Below are positions 5,818-6,696 of a DNA stretch of 6,696 bases, piece after piece. Within the stretch, counting starts at the first letter, position 1; each line of letters opens with the position of its first letter. The notes under the pieces were generated by a model. The model made no database searches. It was given only the letters and a program-made list of their open reading frames with translations, and had not been told where the DNA came from. The position numbers and the translations under genes were made by a program. This DNA is from Solobacterium sp. (GTDB lineage Bacteria; Bacillota_I; Bacilli_A; Erysipelotrichales; Erysipelotrichaceae): positions 1 through 6,696 of the forward strand of contig JAFWEA010000131.1 of the NCBI GenBank assembly GCA_017543005.1. The letters are read 5' to 3'.

Positions 5818-6442
5818 TCGAGCGATGAATGACGCTACTGATTTTTGTGACCAGAAGGTCAATGGCGACGGTATTGCTGCCGCCTTCCGGGATGATGATA
5901 TCAGCATAGCGCTTGCTGGGTTCAATGAAGGATTCGTGCATGACCCGAACAGTGCTGACATACTGGTTGACGACGTTGTCCAGGCTTCTGCCGCGTTCCT
6001 TGACATCACGCAGCAGCCGTCTGATAAAACGGACATCGGCATCGGTATCGACATAGATCTTGATATCCAGCAGATCGCGCAGTTCTTCGCTTTCCAGCAC
6101 GAACAGGCCTTCCAGAACGATGACATCAGCCGGCTTGCACAGCACCGTCACATCGGAACGGGTGTGATTGACAAAGTCATAGGTCGGCCGCAGGATTTCC
6201 TGTCCGTCCATCAGCATATGCACATGCTTGATCAGCAGATCATTGTCAAAGGCAAACGGATGATCGTAGTTCGTGATAATTCTCTCTTCCATCGGTTTGT
6301 TGCTCTGATCCTTGTAGTAGTCATCCTGGCGGATGATCAGGACCGAGCGTTCATCTGAGAATACATCCTGAATCTTTTTGGCGATGGATGATTTGCCGGA
6401 GGCGGATCCGCCGGCGATGCCAATGATAATCGGTTTGTTCAT
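5810..6442 (-). CDS. udk: Uridine kinase (uridine/cytidine kinase)
   Basis: Phosphorylates uridine and cytidine to UMP and CMP with ATP or GTP in pyrimidine salvage; cytosolic. The 210-residue length is normal for bacterial Udk. Visible landmarks are a P-loop GGSASGKS at residues 11-18, the DDYY stretch at 40-43, NYDHPFAFD at 58-66 (nucleoside-binding region), TYDF at 87-90, the Walker-B-like strand ending LEGLFVLE at 110-117, and an Arg-rich lid RRLLRDVKERGR at 141-152. The ATG start shares its ATGA with the stop of the NUDIX gene and is preceded by a good Shine-Dalgarno, GGGAGG, about 10 nt upstream. Its 3' end carries the probable greA promoter. In Bacillota udk is commonly next to greA, often near U32-family genes, which supports the call. 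No anomaly was seen. Confidence 0.97.
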   Translation of the reverse strand: MNKPIIIGIAGGSASGKSSIAKKIQDVFSDERSVLIIRQDDYYKDQSNKPMEERIITNYDHPFAFDNDLLIKHVHMLMDGQEILRPTYDFVNHTRSDVTVLCKPADVIVLEGLFVLESEELRDLLDIKIYVDTDADVRFIRRLLRDVKERGRSLDNVVNQYVSTVRVMHESFIEPSKRYADIIIPEGGSNTVAIDLLVTKISSVIHRSMI

Positions 6443-6696
6443 TCGTTTTCTTCCTCCCGTTCGATGACGGATATGAGATTGCCGTCATCATCGTAATTCA
6501 GCTCCAGGCAGAACGGCCGCGGATCACCGGCCAGCATTTTCTTCAGAAAGGCCCTGTCGCCCGGCCAGAGTTCCAGATTCAGGATCTCTTCTTCCGGAAT
6601 CCAGGCCAGGGTGCCTTCGAGGCAGTCAATCTGCGTGCCATGGAAGTCCTGAGAGCTGTAAACCCACATTTTTTCGGCATCTTTTGTGCCGTATAC
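6439..6696 (-). CDS. NUDIX hydrolase, 8-oxo-dGTP diphosphatase type (C-terminal part, cut by the window edge)
   Basis: The reading frame is open from the window edge to a TGA stop, giving the last 85 residues. The first ATG inside it, at 6669, is probably internal, because nine more codons (VYGTKDAEK) precede it in frame. The visible part, with IDCLEGTLAWIP followed by LELWPGDRAFLKKMLAGDPRPF, resembles the C-terminal half of Bacillota MutT/YtkD-like enzymes, where a conserved E-G-T-L-x-W-(V/I)-P segment follows the NUDIX fold. Members hydrolyse oxidised or other nucleoside triphosphates to the monophosphate and pyrophosphate. The NUDIX box itself (GX5EX7REUXEEXGU) would lie outside the window, so catalytic competence cannot be judged. 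The stop overlaps the udk start as ATGA, which implies translational coupling. Family assignment is fairly secure; the substrate is inferred. Confidence 0.75.
   Translation of the reverse strand, partial: VYGTKDAEKMWVYSSQDFHGTQIDCLEGTLAWIPEEEILNLELWPGDRAFLKKMLAGDPRPFCLELNYDDDGNLISVIEREEENE

Noticed and set aside
5825..6358. 177-codon plus-strand frame opposite udk
   Set aside because: It lies entirely antisense to udk, which has intact P-loop and nucleoside-binding motifs. No ribosome site or homology supports it.

Overview
This window reads as a stretch of Bacillota (Firmicutes) chromosome, about half G+C by eye. The evidence is the gene set udk-greA-comEA-comEC-holA, strong Gram-positive Shine-Dalgarno sequences and the protein flavour. 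Erysipelotrichia or a related lineage is a guess from the proteins, not a demonstrated assignment.

Every gene lies on the minus strand, so transcription runs from high to low coordinates. In order they are: the 3' end of a NUDIX hydrolase of the 8-oxo-dGTP diphosphatase type (6439-6696, cut by the right edge); udk, uridine kinase (5810-6442); greA, transcript-cleavage factor (5306-5776); comEA, competence DNA receptor (4788-5261); comEC, DNA-uptake channel (2864-4819); holA, DNA polymerase III delta subunit (1857-2867); a single-chain iron-sulfur L-serine dehydratase (652-1869); a hypoxanthine (deoxyinosine) DNA glycosylase of the UDG superfamily (174-677); and the first 63 codons of a peptidase-U32 family protein (1-190, cut by the left edge).

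The genes are packed tightly. Neighbours overlap by 4 nt (NUDIX/udk), 32 nt (comEA/comEC as annotated), 4 nt (comEC/holA), 13 nt (holA/sda), 26 nt (sda/glycosylase) and 17 nt (glycosylase/U32). The only gaps are 33 nt before greA and 44 nt before comEA. No terminator-like hairpin with a T-tract was seen. The run therefore looks like one long operon or a few nested ones. A good extended -10 promoter (TG-A-TATAAT) sits over the end of udk just before greA, and the same ten bases recur immediately before holA.

Functionally the run joins nucleotide-pool sanitation and salvage (NUDIX, Udk), transcription fidelity (GreA), DNA uptake (ComEA, ComEC), replication (HolA), serine catabolism (Sda), deaminated-base repair (the glycosylase) and probably RNA modification or proteolysis (U32). 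The comEA-comEC-holA order is classical for Bacillota. The sda-glycosylase-U32 tail in place of the usual rpsT is the less standard part. I see no mobile element, CRISPR array, RNA gene or clearly new system. The points most worth a second look are the unusual competence domain of ComEC, the promoter-like elements before holA and comEA, and a near-identical 21-nt repeat shared by holA and comEC.
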